Assembly (NCBI RefSeq): GCF_000192475.1
Contig: NZ_AEYW01000006.1
Span: forward strand, 496,001-560,000
DNA: 64,000 bases
From: Ruegeria conchae
GTDB taxonomy: Bacteria > Pseudomonadota > Alphaproteobacteria > Rhodobacterales > Rhodobacteraceae
Direction: 5' to 3'
Position numbers and translations under genes: made by a program
The notes under the pieces: model-generated
What the model was told of the DNA's origin: nothing
What the model saw: only the letters and a program-made list of their open reading frames with translations
Database searches by the model: none
Shown here: piece after piece, positions 7,831 through 17,721 of the stretch
Position numbering within the stretch: position 1 is the first letter of the stretch
Layout: each line of letters starts with the position of its first letter

Positions 7831-8609
7831 GTGATGGCCGATGGTCTGATCTGACCGCTCGGGTTTTGTCAGCGTCAGTGTTGGTCGTCATAGCGGCCAT
7901 CATGGTGTGGCTAGGCGGACTTTGGTTCGAGGCATTTATTGCCATTTCGTGCGGACTCATGACGTGGGAGCTGGTGCGGATTGTCGACCCTCAGCAACAA
8001 GGCGTCGCGATTCAGCTTGCGATATTGACCGGTGTCGCCGTTGTTCTGAGTTACCATTTGCCGCCGCTGTATAAAATTCCATTTTTGTTGGCACCTGCTT
8101 TGGTTGGCGCGGGTCAAATCAAGTGCGCGCGTGGTACCTATGCGCTTTTTGCGATCTGGATAGCAACTTCGGGGTTGGGCTTTATCTCGATACGCGAAAG
8201 CTTGGGGTTTGGATGGATGGTGTGGCTGATCCTTGTTGTCATAGCGACGGATGTTGCCGGGTATTTTGTGGGCAAAACGCTTGGTGGACCTAAGTTTTGG
8301 CCAAAGGTCAGCCCCAAGAAAACATGGTCTGGAACGATAGGGGGATGGGTCGCCGCAGGAATAGTTGGTACATTATTTGCGTTCTACGCGGGTTTTGGTT
8401 TGGCTTTCGTAGTTGTATCGGTTCTCGCCTCTATGGCGAGCCAGATCGGCGATATCGTCGAAAGCTCAACGAAACGCAGGTTTGGAGTTAAGGACAGTTC
8501 GAACTTGTTACCTGGTCATGGTGGCTTTCTGGACCGGTTCGACGGGATGATGGGGGCCTCGGTCTTTGTCCTGTTGGCAGGGTTGCTTTATGCACCCGGA
8601 GGCATGTAA
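7827..8609 (+). CDS. cdsA: phosphatidate cytidylyltransferase
   Basis: A 260-residue polytopic membrane enzyme that makes CDP-diacylglycerol for phospholipid synthesis. The C-terminal CDP-alcohol signature is clear: SSTKRRFGVKDSSNLLPGHG followed by GFLDRFD. Several hydrophobic helices precede it. The ATG overlaps the uppS stop (ATGA) and the stop overlaps dxr (TAATG), giving translational coupling on both sides. Confidence 0.95.
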   Translation: MSDGRWSDLTARVLSASVLVVIAAIMVWLGGLWFEAFIAISCGLMTWELVRIVDPQQQGVAIQLAILTGVAVVLSYHLPPLYKIPFLLAPALVGAGQIKCARGTYALFAIWIATSGLGFISIRESLGFGWMVWLILVVIATDVAGYFVGKTLGGPKFWPKVSPKKTWSGTIGGWVAAGIVGTLFAFYAGFGLAFVVVSVLASMASQIGDIVESSTKRRFGVKDSSNLLPGHGGFLDRFDGMMGASVFVLLAGLLYAPGGM

Positions 8610-9781
8610 TGCGAAAGGTATCGATATTCGGCGCGACCGGATCGATCGGGCAGAACACGCTTGATCTGATTTCGAGGAATCCGAATGCCTATGATGTCGT
8701 CGCGCTGACCGGTGGCGGCAATATTTCGAAATTGGCGCAAGATGCGGTCCGTCTGGGCGCAGATGTTGCTGTCACCGCGTTTGATGACAGGTTGGATGAC
8801 CTGCGTTCAGCCTTAGCCGGTAGCGGTATCAAAGCGGCTGCGGGGCAGGCGGCTTTGATCGAGGCAGGTGCGCGACCCGCGGATTGGGTCATGTCAGCGA
8901 TTGTCGGCGCCGCGGGGCTTGCTCCGGGGATCGAAGCCCTTAGGCAAGGCGCGACGCTTGCGCTGGCGAACAAGGAAACGCTGGTATGTGCAGGACCTTT
9001 GGTGCTGGAGACTGCTCGGAACTACGGCGCAAGGCTACTTCCTGTCGATAGTGAACATTCGGCAGTCTTTCAGGCCCTTGTCGGCGAAGATATGACAAGC
9101 GTCGAGCGGATTATTATCACGGCAAGCGGTGGCGCATTTCGGGATTGGCCGCTGCGTGATCTGGCGAACGCAACTGTCGAACAAGCGTCAAGCCATCCGA
9201 ATTGGAACATGGGGCAGCGAATTACAATCGACAGTGCTTCTATGTTCAATAAAGCATTGGAAGTCATAGAAACAAAAGAATACTTCGGCATTCAGCCCTC
9301 TGAAATCGAAGTTCTGGTGCACCCCGAATCTATTGTTCACGCGATGGTTGGGTATCGGGATGGTGCCTTGATGGCACACATGGGTGCACCCGATATGCGC
9401 CATGCCATCGGATACGCATTGCACTGGCCCGAGCGGCTCGATCTACCTGTCGCAAGGCTTGATCTGGCTCAACTGGGGCAATTGAGCTTTAGCGCTCCGG
9501 ATGAGGCCCGGTATCCTGCGTTGCGTCTTGCACGCGAAGTGATGCAACGCGGCGGATTGACGGGTGCGATCTTCAATGCTGCTAAAGAGCGCGCGCTGGA
9601 CCACTTTATCGCCCGTAGAATTCGGTTTCTGGATATGGCTGACGCAGTTTCGTCGGTTTTGGAGCGTTTTGAGGCGACAGATGGCCTTATTGATGCTCCG
9701 TTGACTCTTGATAATGTACAGCAAACGGACCATCTCGCACGTCAGTGGGTCGATGAAACCGTATTGGAACGAGCAGGATAA
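8609..9781 (+). CDS. dxr: 1-deoxy-D-xylulose 5-phosphate reductoisomerase
   Basis: A 390-residue enzyme of the MEP isoprenoid pathway that converts DXP to MEP with NADPH. Visible are the NADPH-binding FGATGSIGQNT at the N terminus, ALANKETLVCAG, the metal-binding PVDSEHSAVFQAL, ITASGGAFRDWP, and SSHPNWNMG with ITIDSASMFNKALEVIE. It feeds UppS two genes upstream with isoprenoid precursors. Start and stop are tightly packed with cdsA and rseP. Confidence 0.95.
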   Translation: MRKVSIFGATGSIGQNTLDLISRNPNAYDVVALTGGGNISKLAQDAVRLGADVAVTAFDDRLDDLRSALAGSGIKAAAGQAALIEAGARPADWVMSAIVGAAGLAPGIEALRQGATLALANKETLVCAGPLVLETARNYGARLLPVDSEHSAVFQALVGEDMTSVERIIITASGGAFRDWPLRDLANATVEQASSHPNWNMGQRITIDSASMFNKALEVIETKEYFGIQPSEIEVLVHPESIVHAMVGYRDGALMAHMGAPDMRHAIGYALHWPERLDLPVARLDLAQLGQLSFSAPDEARYPALRLAREVMQRGGLTGAIFNAAKERALDHFIARRIRFLDMADAVSSVLERFEATDGLIDAPLTLDNVQQTDHLARQWVDETVLERAG

Positions 9782-9786
9782 TACCT

Positions 9787-11139
9787 TTGGACATACTCTC
9801 TTTGATCCCGCAATTCGGCAATCTTCTCTATACCATAGTAGCCTTTGTTATTGCGCTTTCAGTGATTGTCGCTGTGCATGAATACGGTCATTATATTGTC
9901 GGGCGCTGGTCGGGCATTCATGCAGAAGTGTTTTCGATCGGCTTCGGTCCGGTTCTGTGGAGCCGGTTAGATAAGCGTGGCACACGGTGGCAGGTCGCGT
10001 TGCTTCCATTTGGCGGATACGTCAAGTTTTTGGGGGATGCCAACGCTGCGTCTGGCAAAGACACGGATGCGATAAACGAGATCGCCGAACAGAGCCCGGA
10101 AGAATTGCGTCGAACGATGCATGGGGCTCCGCTGTGGGCGCGTACCGCCACTGTGGCGGCAGGGCCTATATTCAACTTCGCGATGTCGATCCTGGTTTTT
10201 GGATTTGTGTACTGGTCGCAAGGCGTATCACGAGAACCTTTGACAGTCGGTTCCTTGCAGCCGCTCCCCGGAGTCGAGCAGGGGTTGCTTGAAGGGGACG
10301 AAATTGTTGCGATTGCAGGCGTGCCGACACCGGATTTTGACAATGCAGGCAGTTGGTCGGATTTCGTTGATGCTCTGCCCGTACAGCCTGAACTGGACTA
10401 TACTGTAATCCGGGACGGTGAGACCATCGATGTTTCTGCCCCGTGGCTGTTTCCAGCGTTGATCCAGCAGGTTACGCCACGCAGCGCTGCAATGGACATA
10501 CAATTGCAGCAGGGCGATGTAATTACAGCGGTCGATGGCGACCCGATTTTCAATTTCGAACAATTGAAAGAACGTGTCGAAAGCTCGGACGGGCGCGTGT
10601 TGCTTCTGGACGTTTGGCGTAATGGAACCGAGCTTGAATTTGCGCTGGCCCCCAGACGTACTGACGAGCCGAAAGCAGATGGTGGTTTTGTGACCCATTG
10701 GCGGATCGGGATCGTTCGGGGGATGATGTTCGAACCTCAGACTGTTCCCGCCGGCATCTGGGATTCCGTAAAAACCGGTTTTGCCCAGACCGGACGCATT
10801 ATCGAAGGGTCATTGTCCGGTATGTGGCACATGATCACGGGGGCAATCAGCACGTGCAATATATCCGGCCCGATCGGGATTGCGGAAACCTCTGGCGCGA
10901 TGGCCAGTCAAGGTGCACAGAATTTCATCTTCTTTATCGCGGTACTTTCTACGGCGGTTGGGCTGCTGAATCTGTTCCCGATCCCAGCGCTTGATGGCGG
11001 ACACTTGTTGTTTTACGCCTACGAAGCCGTCTCGGGCAAACCACCCAGTGACAATGCCCTGCGGATTTTGATGGGAATTGGAATAACGCTGATCCTTTCG
11101 TTGATGATCTTCTCTGTCAGCAATGACCTGTTCTGCTGA
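9787..11139 (+). CDS. rseP: site-2 zinc metalloprotease RseP
   Basis: A 450-residue intramembrane protease that cleaves anti-sigma factors during envelope stress. HEYGH at residues 31-35 is the zinc site, and NLFPIPALDGGH near residue 400 is the second catalytic motif. Two PDZ-like domains lie between the membrane segments, in keeping with the RseP length. The start is a TTG at 9787, preceded by GCAGGA; no better ATG exists upstream. It ends the isoprenoid and lipid sub-block before bamA. Confidence 0.93.
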   Translation: MDILSLIPQFGNLLYTIVAFVIALSVIVAVHEYGHYIVGRWSGIHAEVFSIGFGPVLWSRLDKRGTRWQVALLPFGGYVKFLGDANAASGKDTDAINEIAEQSPEELRRTMHGAPLWARTATVAAGPIFNFAMSILVFGFVYWSQGVSREPLTVGSLQPLPGVEQGLLEGDEIVAIAGVPTPDFDNAGSWSDFVDALPVQPELDYTVIRDGETIDVSAPWLFPALIQQVTPRSAAMDIQLQQGDVITAVDGDPIFNFEQLKERVESSDGRVLLLDVWRNGTELEFALAPRRTDEPKADGGFVTHWRIGIVRGMMFEPQTVPAGIWDSVKTGFAQTGRIIEGSLSGMWHMITGAISTCNISGPIGIAETSGAMASQGAQNFIFFIAVLSTAVGLLNLFPIPALDGGHLLFYAYEAVSGKPPSDNALRILMGIGITLILSLMIFSVSNDLFC

Positions 11140-11229
11140 ATAAGGCGTGACAGGCGTCATTTGGACGCAATATTGCCGCAATTGAAGCGTATCTTCATTG
11201 GTGTAATTCAATGAGCGGGCTTGAGAGCG

Positions 11230-11358
11230 ATGACCGAAGCGTTGCAGAGATCTTACAAAAGCGTCAGCGTCCTTTTTCAGTTGAACTGGGATGTATTACT
11301 TAGCTTTGGCGTAACCGCCTTGGCATTGGCTGTAGGTGGATATCTCGTCGGTTTGTGA
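11230..11358 (+). CDS. 42-residue single-span membrane protein (putative)
   Basis: A short open frame between rseP and bamA. It encodes a basic N-terminal helix (MTEALQRSYKSVSVLFQL), then one hydrophobic segment (SFGVTALALAVGGYLVGL). A weak purine-rich site (TTGAGAGCG) precedes the ATG. A strong terminator follows 28 nt after the stop, so the frame closes a transcript. No family is recognised. The amphipathic start plus single span is typical of real small membrane proteins, but expression is unproven. Confidence 0.5.
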   Translation: MTEALQRSYKSVSVLFQLNWDVLLSFGVTALALAVGGYLVGL

Positions 11359-11385
11359 TTCTTCAGACCAAGACTATGAAAATGC

Positions 11386-11409
11386 AACGGCCCACCGGGC
11401 CGTTTTTTT
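11386..11409 (+). terminator. intrinsic terminator before bamA
   Basis: AACGGCCC and GGGCCGTT form an 8-bp stem with a 3-nt loop, followed by seven T. This is a strong Rho-independent terminator for the frr-rseP transcript or the small ORF, so bamA probably has its own promoter. Confidence 0.9.
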
Positions 11410-11486
11410 GTATTTGCTCTTTTGACATGGCTTCTCAATCCGGCTACTCAGCAACTACAGGCTGAGATTTCTGGGTAGTGATAAAA

Positions 11487-13847
11487 ATGACTGATTGCAG
11501 GGGCACGAGCACATTCTGCGGCGCTCGAGGGCAGAAGACCAATATTTTGTGGCAGGCACTAACGCTCTTTTTTCTATTTGCTACACCGGGTTTGCTGGTA
11601 TTACCGGATCCTGCTCAGGCGCAATCTTACACGATTAACCGCTTCGAGGTTGAAGGCAATCGACGGATCGAAACCTCGACAATCATCGCACGAACGGGAA
11701 TCGAGCCGGGGCAAACTGTCAGTGCCGGACAGATAAATGATGCTTTTCAGCGTTTGCTTGACAGTGGTGTTTTTGAAACAGTCGAACTGACTCCTCGCGG
11801 AAACACACTGATTATTGCGGTTGAAGAGTACCCGACGATTAATCAGATCAGCATTGAGGGGAACCGTCGCGTCAAGGATGACGTACTGCTCGAGGCGATC
11901 TCATCCCAGACCCGCCGTGTCTTTACCCCGCAATTGGCAGAAGCCGACGCAGATTTGATCGCCGAGATCTATTCTGCGCAGGGCCGGGTGTCAGCAACGG
12001 TGATCCCACGCATCATCCGCCGAAATGACAATCGTGTGGATTTGGTTTTTGAGGTGGCCGAAGGCACCACCATCGAAGTTGAGCGCGTCAGCTTTGTTGG
12101 CAACCGTGCTTACTCGGACCGCCGCCTGCGTCGTGTGCTCGAGACCAAACAAGCAAATATTCTGCGGACTTTCCTACGGGGCGACACATTTATTGCTGAT
12201 CGTATCGAATTCGATAAGCAGGTCATCCGCGATTTCTACCTTTCGCGCGGTTATATCGATTTCCGAGTAAACAGTGCCAATGTGGAATTCACGCGTGAAC
12301 GGGATGCGTTTTTCCTGGTCATGAATATCACCGAAGGTCAGAGATTCGCCTTTGGTCAGATTTCAACTGTAAGCGAAATTCCTGGGGTCGATCCGGCACC
12401 CTATCAGGCAGCACTAAAGGTCAAGCCTGGTGTTATCTACTCGCCGACTTTGATTGAAAACTCGATTGCTCGACTTGAGCGTCTGGGTCTGAAACAGGGC
12501 GTCGATTTCTTGAGGGTTGAACCTCGGGTGACGCGCAACCCGCGTGATCTGACGCTGGATGTTCAGTTTGTCCTAACGCGCGGCCCGCGTATTTTTGTCG
12601 AACGCATCGACATCGAAGGCAATACCACAACACTTGACCGGGTGATCCGGCGGCAATTCGATACCGTGGAAGGTGACCCCTTCAATCCGCGAGAAATCCG
12701 TCAGAGCGCCGAACGTATTCGTGCGTTAGGCTTCTTCTCGACCGCTGATGTTGAAACCCGCGAGGGTACATCTCCAAGTCAGGTCATCGTTGATGTCGAT
12801 GTTGAAGAACAACCGACCGGATCGCTTAGCCTGGGTGGTAGCTACTCGGTTTCGGACGGTTTCGGGATCGCCATTGGCCTGAACGAATCCAATTTCCTTG
12901 GCCGTGGCCAGAATCTTGGGATCACGCTATCGACGGCTCAAGATTCTGAGCAGTATACAATTAACTTTACCGAACCTTATCTGTTGGGGCGGAAATTACG
13001 CTTTGATCTTGGGGTAGGTCTCGCAAGCACCAACTCAAGCTTTGCGAGTTACGACACCAAAACCGTCTTTTTTAATCCTCAGGTCAGCTATGCCATCGGC
13101 GAACTTTCAGCGCTGCGTTTGCGTTACGGCTGGAACCAAAGCGAAATGACCCAGCAGAGCAACGAGACCAATGGAGCGGTCATCGCTTCTGAAATTGCTC
13201 AGGGCAAAAGAACCAGCAGTTCGATTGGTGTTTCTTATGTGTACGACAGTCGATTGGGTGGCTTGAATCCTAATGCAGGCGTCTTGTTTGAGCTTGGCGT
13301 AGATGCAGCTGGATTGGGCGGCGACAACGAGTATATCAAAACCACAGCCCGCGCGATCGCTCAGAAGCGCGTGCTCAACGAGGAGGTCGTGCTTCGGGCA
13401 TCTCTGGAACTTGGCGCGCTCAACTGGACCGGGGATGATTTTAGCCGGACGATTGATCGATTTGTGCTTGGCCCGAACACGTTCCGTGGTTTCGAACCTG
13501 CCGGTCTTGGGCCGCGCGACCTTTCCAACGGTCAGGACGATGCCATCGGTGGTAACTATTATTGGGTTGCCCGGTTCGAGTCTGATTTCCCCTTGGGCTT
13601 GCCTGAAGAGCTCGGATTGCGGGGTGGTTTATTCTACGACGTAGGTAACCTTTACAACATCAACAACGTGGATACGTCGGGTGCCGATATCGTCGGAGCC
13701 AGCGGATCCATCCGCCATGTGGTAGGTGTCTCGGTTCTGTGGACAACGCCATTTGGTCCTCTGCGCTTCAACTTTTCACAAGCGCTGAAGAAAGAAGAGT
13801 TCGACAAGGAACAGAGCTTTGACCTGACCATTCAGGCACAGTTCTGA
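11487..13847 (+). CDS. bamA: outer membrane protein assembly factor BamA
   Basis: A protein of about 786 residues with a signal region (WQALTLFFLFATPGLLVL, ending near AQAQS), five POTRA-type repeats (for example INRFEVEGNRRIETSTI and INQISIEGNRRVKDDVLL) and a C-terminal 16-strand beta barrel ending in phenylalanine (TIQAQF), as in outer-membrane barrels. It inserts barrel proteins into the outer membrane. The start is uncertain: ATG 11487 is preferred, with a GTG at 11478 as alternative. It is followed 6 nt later by the Skp-like chaperone gene. Confidence 0.95.
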   Translation: MTDCRGTSTFCGARGQKTNILWQALTLFFLFATPGLLVLPDPAQAQSYTINRFEVEGNRRIETSTIIARTGIEPGQTVSAGQINDAFQRLLDSGVFETVELTPRGNTLIIAVEEYPTINQISIEGNRRVKDDVLLEAISSQTRRVFTPQLAEADADLIAEIYSAQGRVSATVIPRIIRRNDNRVDLVFEVAEGTTIEVERVSFVGNRAYSDRRLRRVLETKQANILRTFLRGDTFIADRIEFDKQVIRDFYLSRGYIDFRVNSANVEFTRERDAFFLVMNITEGQRFAFGQISTVSEIPGVDPAPYQAALKVKPGVIYSPTLIENSIARLERLGLKQGVDFLRVEPRVTRNPRDLTLDVQFVLTRGPRIFVERIDIEGNTTTLDRVIRRQFDTVEGDPFNPREIRQSAERIRALGFFSTADVETREGTSPSQVIVDVDVEEQPTGSLSLGGSYSVSDGFGIAIGLNESNFLGRGQNLGITLSTAQDSEQYTINFTEPYLLGRKLRFDLGVGLASTNSSFASYDTKTVFFNPQVSYAIGELSALRLRYGWNQSEMTQQSNETNGAVIASEIAQGKRTSSSIGVSYVYDSRLGGLNPNAGVLFELGVDAAGLGGDNEYIKTTARAIAQKRVLNEEVVLRASLELGALNWTGDDFSRTIDRFVLGPNTFRGFEPAGLGPRDLSNGQDDAIGGNYYWVARFESDFPLGLPEELGLRGGLFYDVGNLYNINNVDTSGADIVGASGSIRHVVGVSVLWTTPFGPLRFNFSQALKKEEFDKEQSFDLTIQAQF

Positions 13848-13853
13848 ACTCAG

Positions 13854-14438
13854 ATGTTGACCAAAGTCATGAACATTCTGCAGGGCCCGCTAAGGGCCCT
13901 GTGTGTTTGGGCGGTCTTGATGGCGCCAAGTCCATTGTTGGCGCAACAATTGGGCGTTCCGCAATCAGACGTACTTACCATTTCAAGTGAACGGCTGTTT
14001 GCTGATTCTCGGTTCGGTCAGCGCGTTTTTCGCGAGATTGAGGCCGAGAGCGCTCTGCTAGCGGATGAAAATGAGTTGATCGTGGCACAGCTCAGCAAAG
14101 AAGAGAAAGACCTGACGGACAAGCGCTCTGAAATGTCCGCCAGTGAATTTCGACCTTTGGCCGAGGCTTTCGATGAGAAAGTCCAGTCGCATCGAGATAG
14201 CCAACGCGCCAAACTGGATGCTTTGGCGCGGCATGGAGAAGAGGCACGCAATCAGTTCTTTGAGATGGCGCAACCTGTATTGATCGAACTTCTACGCGAA
14301 TATGGGGCGTCGATCGTCATTGAGCGTTCAAATGTTGTTCTCAGCTCGGATGCGTCGGATATTACCGATACCGCAATTGCCCGGATTGACGCGGCAATTG
14401 GCGACGGGTCTGCACTTGAAGACGCTAATGACAAATAG
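13854..14438 (+). CDS. skp: OmpH/Skp-family periplasmic chaperone
   Basis: A 194-residue protein with a signal sequence (ALCVWAVLMAPSPLLAQQ) and a long charged helical region (about 60-140) typical of the Skp tentacle helices, ending with an EYGASIVIERSNVVLSS-like strand segment. Skp holds unfolded outer-membrane proteins for BamA, which is encoded directly upstream. An ATG five codons further in is an alternative start. The acidic tail is short. Confidence 0.85.
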   Translation: MLTKVMNILQGPLRALCVWAVLMAPSPLLAQQLGVPQSDVLTISSERLFADSRFGQRVFREIEAESALLADENELIVAQLSKEEKDLTDKRSEMSASEFRPLAEAFDEKVQSHRDSQRAKLDALARHGEEARNQFFEMAQPVLIELLREYGASIVIERSNVVLSSDASDITDTAIARIDAAIGDGSALEDANDK

Positions 14439-14510
14439 GCTGGCTTGCCCTTAAGTACGCGTATTGCTAACCACGCTTGAAAGAGACATCCAAAACAGGA
14501 CATCCGCACC

Positions 14511-14984
14511 ATGACCACGGAAACCCAGAGCGCCGACATTCAGCTGATTCAGCGTATATTGCCGCATCGCTATCCGTTTTTGCTGGTCGACAAGGTCGTG
14601 GATATTGACGGCTATCAATCTGCAGTTGGCATCAAGAATGTCACTATGAACGAGCCGCATTTTCAGGGTCATTTTCCCGGCACACCGATCATGCCTGGTG
14701 TGACTATTGTCGAGGCGATGGCGCAGACTGCAGGTGTCATGCTGGGTGTTGGCATGGACGTGATCGACAGTGAATTACTGATCTATTTCATGAACATCGA
14801 CAAATGCAAATTCCGTCGCAAAGTTGTGCCCGGTGACGTGCTTGAAATGCATGTAGAGACGGTGCGTGGCAAGAAAGGTGGCAAGATCTTCAAGTTCAGC
14901 GGCCGTGCGACCGTTGAAGGTGAGGTCGCCGCTGAAGCCGAATTTTCGGCTTATGTCGACTGGGATATGGAAAAAACAACATGA
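14511..14984 (+). CDS. fabZ: 3-hydroxyacyl-ACP dehydratase FabZ
   Basis: A 157-residue hot-dog-fold dehydratase of fatty-acid synthesis. The active-site segment [20 protein letters not shown] carries His54 and Glu68. [13 protein letters not shown] near the N terminus is family-typical. It overlaps lpxA by 4 nt (ATGA) and begins the lpx block, so it probably balances hydroxyacyl-ACP between fatty-acid and lipid A synthesis. Confidence 0.95.
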   Translation: MTTETQSADIQLIQRILPHRYPFLLVDKVVDIDGYQSAVGIKNVTMNEPHFQGHFPGTPIMPGVTIVEAMAQTAGVMLGVGMDVIDSELLIYFMNIDKCKFRRKVVPGDVLEMHVETVRGKKGGKIFKFSGRATVEGEVAAEAEFSAYVDWDMEKTT

Positions 14985-15766
14985 GCGGCATTCATCCCAG
15001 CGCCATTATCGAAGACGGTGCGCAGATCGGGCAGGGCTGTACGATTGGTCCGTTCTGCCATATCGGGCCGTCCGTCCGTCTAGGCGATCGGGTTGAGCTT
15101 AAATCCCATGTGGTCGTCACCGGCGATACTTCAATTGGTGACGACACAGTGATCTTCAGCTTTGCCGTTGTCGGCGAAATCCCACAAGACAAAAAGTTTG
15201 GCGGTGAAGATACACGGCTTGAAATCGGTGAACGCAATCGCATTCGCGAGCACGTCACCATCAATACCGGCACGGATGGCGGCGGTGGCGTCACGCGGAT
15301 TGGCGATGACTGCCTGCTGATGGCTGGAGTCCACGTTGCGCATGATGTGCAGATCGGTAACCGGGTCATTTTGGTAAACCACGCAGGCGCAGCAGGTCAT
15401 TGCATAATCGAGGATGACGTCATCGTTGGCGGTATCTCGGGGCTGCATCAGTTCGTGCGCGTTGGTCGCGGGGCCATCATCGGTGCGCTGACTATGGTTC
15501 CGAACGACGTGATTCCATATGGTCTGGTTCAGGCACCACGCGGTGAGCTTGATGGATTGAATCTGGTCGGGTTGAAACGGCGCGGTGTCACGCGCGAGGA
15601 TATCTCGGCGCTGCGCGCGGCATTCAAAGAGTTGTCGGAAGGTGATGGCACCTTCATGGATCGCGCCAATCGATTGGGCGAGGAGGCCGACAACGAATAT
15701 GTGCGCCAGATTGTCGAGTTTGTGACGGGGCAAACGGACCGTTCCTTCCTGACGCCGAGGAAATAA
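14981..15766 (+). CDS. lpxA: UDP-N-acetylglucosamine acyltransferase
   Basis: A 261-residue left-handed beta-helix enzyme that catalyses the first acylation of lipid A synthesis. Hexapeptide repeats run through the N-terminal two thirds ([20 protein letters not shown]). The catalytic His lies in [24 protein letters not shown] and [13 protein letters not shown] are typical. The C-terminal helical domain is complete. Confidence 0.95.
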   Translation: MSGIHPSAIIEDGAQIGQGCTIGPFCHIGPSVRLGDRVELKSHVVVTGDTSIGDDTVIFSFAVVGEIPQDKKFGGEDTRLEIGERNRIREHVTINTGTDGGGGVTRIGDDCLLMAGVHVAHDVQIGNRVILVNHAGAAGHCIIEDDVIVGGISGLHQFVRVGRGAIIGALTMVPNDVIPYGLVQAPRGELDGLNLVGLKRRGVTREDISALRAAFKELSEGDGTFMDRANRLGEEADNEYVRQIVEFVTGQTDRSFLTPRK

Positions 15767-15769
15767 GAC

Positions 15770-16564
15770 ATGTTGGCGCTGATCGCGGGAACTGGGGCAT
15801 TGCCGGACGAGGTGGTCGCATGTTTGCCGAACCGACCTTTGATTTGCGCGCTGGAAGGGTTTGAACCTGAAAGGCTGAATGTTGACGTGGTCTTTCCGCT
15901 TGAGGAATTGGGCAGTTTTATCGCCGATCTGAAAGCGCGTGGCGTGATCGAGATTTGCATGGCCGGGGCTGTGCGCCGGCCCACCGTAAATCCTGCGCGC
16001 ATTGATGCTGCGACGATGCCATTGGTCCCGATCTTACAAAAGGCCATTATGGCCGGTGATGACGGTGCCCTGCGCGCAGTTATCGGGATTTTTGAAGATT
16101 CTGAATTGACGGTCCGTGCCGCGCACGAGATCGCACCTGAATTGCTACCGCCGCTCGGCGCGCTGACTGAGGCACACCCCTCGGATACCGATCACGCAGA
16201 TGCTGACCGAGCGGCAGGTATCCTGCGCAGCATGGGGACTGCAGATGTCGGTCAGGCTTGTGTAGTGCTGAAAGGGCAGGCGCTGGCAATTGAGGGCATC
16301 TACGGTACTGCTTGGATGTTGCAGTCGCTGACCCAACGCCCTGACGCGGGTGGAGGTATTCTGTACAAAGGCCTCAAACCCGATCAGGACCGGCGCGCGG
16401 ATATGCCTGCTATCGGACCCGACACCGTATCGGGCGCGGTTGCGGCGGGCTTGTCAGGTATTGTCATCGAAAAGGGCGGTGTCATTGTCCTGCAACGGGA
16501 CCGAGTGATTGAAGAGTGCAATCGCCTCGGTCTATTTCTTTACGTTCGCGAGCGCACCGTCTGA
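15770..16564 (+). CDS. lpxI: UDP-2,3-diacylglucosamine pyrophosphatase LpxI
   Basis: A 264-residue LpxI (DUF1009) protein that hydrolyses UDP-2,3-diacylglucosamine to lipid X. Alphaproteobacteria use it in place of LpxH. Family blocks: LIAGTGALPDEV at the N terminus, GDDGALRAVIGIFE, GQACVVLKGQALAIEGIYGT, GGGILYKGLKPDQDRRADMP and AGLSGIVIEKGGVIVL. It sits between lpxA and lpxB, whose start overlaps its stop (TGATG), matching the order of the pathway. Confidence 0.93.
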   Translation: MLALIAGTGALPDEVVACLPNRPLICALEGFEPERLNVDVVFPLEELGSFIADLKARGVIEICMAGAVRRPTVNPARIDAATMPLVPILQKAIMAGDDGALRAVIGIFEDSELTVRAAHEIAPELLPPLGALTEAHPSDTDHADADRAAGILRSMGTADVGQACVVLKGQALAIEGIYGTAWMLQSLTQRPDAGGGILYKGLKPDQDRRADMPAIGPDTVSGAVAAGLSGIVIEKGGVIVLQRDRVIEECNRLGLFLYVRERTV

Positions 16565-17721
16565 TGCGCGTATTCCTGGTCGCCGGTGAACCGTCGGGCG
16601 ACCGATTGGGCGCCGCTTTGATGGAGGGACTTATAACCCTTTCGCCGGAGGTGCGGTTTGATGGGGTCGGTGGTCCACTGATGCAGGCGCAGGGACTGAA
16701 TAGCCGCTTTCCCATGTCCGAACTCAGCGTCATGGGGTTGGTCGAGGTTCTTCCCAAGTTCTTTCACTTGAAGCGCCGGATCGCCGAGACCGCTCAGGCG
16801 GTTCTGGACACGCAGCCGGATGTGTTGATCACCATCGACAGTCCGGATTTCTCGCTGCGAGTCGCTAAACTGGTGAAGGCGTCCAGCAGTATTCGAACCG
16901 TCCACTACGTTGCACCCAGCGTTTGGGCCTGGAGGCCCGGGCGCGCCGACAAAATGGCGAAGGTGATCGACCATGTTCTGGCGCTGCTGCCGTTTGAACC
17001 GCCCTATATGGAGCGGGCAGGGATGGAGTGTGATTTTGTCGGTCACCCCGTCGTCAACGAGCCGATTGCGTCTGAACAAGATATCAAGAAATTCCGTGTG
17101 GATCATGACCTGGGCGACGCTCCTATTGTGCTCGCATTACCTGGTTCTCGGCGGGGAGAGGTCGAACGGTTAGCCCCGATATTTGGCGCTGCTCTGCAAG
17201 AATTCCTGGCAGATCCACCCAGTACCCGTGTCGTCGTGCCTACTGTCGCGCATATGGTTGATGTGGTTGCCGAACAAGTTTGGGATTGGCCGGGAAATCC
17301 GATTGTTGTCGATCCACGAAAGTTGCCGTCGGACGAAGCACAGGCGCAGAAGAGGGCGGCCTTTGCGTCAGCCGATCTGGCATTGGCGGCATCAGGCACC
17401 GTGTCATTGGAGCTGGCTGCACAGGCAACGCCGATGGTGATCGCATATAATCTGAATTGGCTGACCACATTGATCGCGAAGCGCATGGTCAAGCTCGATA
17501 CGGTGACGCTTGTCAATCTGGTCTCGGACACGCGTGCTGTACCTGAATGTCTGTTGGACGACTGCCAGCCGCTAAAGATCGCGGCAGCACTGGAAGAGGT
17601 TGCAGCTACGCCGGACGCCCAACATGAGGCTATGGCGATAACGATGGAGCGCCTTGGGCGGGGTGGAGAGGCGCCGGGTCTGCGCGCGGCAAAAGCCGTT
17701 TTGGACAGAATGAACACGTGA
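16564..17721 (+). CDS. lpxB: lipid-A-disaccharide synthase
   Basis: A 385-residue GT19 glycosyltransferase that joins lipid X to UDP-2,3-diacylglucosamine. VAGEPSGDRLGAALM at the N terminus, VHYVAPSVWAWRPGRADKM, ALLPFEP, FVGHPVVNE and ALPGSRRGEVERL are characteristic. The ATG at 16564 overlaps the lpxI stop; an upstream in-frame start would run 48 nt into lpxI. The stop overlaps the next start (TGATG). Confidence 0.95.
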   Translation: MRVFLVAGEPSGDRLGAALMEGLITLSPEVRFDGVGGPLMQAQGLNSRFPMSELSVMGLVEVLPKFFHLKRRIAETAQAVLDTQPDVLITIDSPDFSLRVAKLVKASSSIRTVHYVAPSVWAWRPGRADKMAKVIDHVLALLPFEPPYMERAGMECDFVGHPVVNEPIASEQDIKKFRVDHDLGDAPIVLALPGSRRGEVERLAPIFGAALQEFLADPPSTRVVVPTVAHMVDVVAEQVWDWPGNPIVVDPRKLPSDEAQAQKRAAFASADLALAASGTVSLELAAQATPMVIAYNLNWLTTLIAKRMVKLDTVTLVNLVSDTRAVPECLLDDCQPLKIAAALEEVAATPDAQHEAMAITMERLGRGGEAPGLRAAKAVLDRMNT

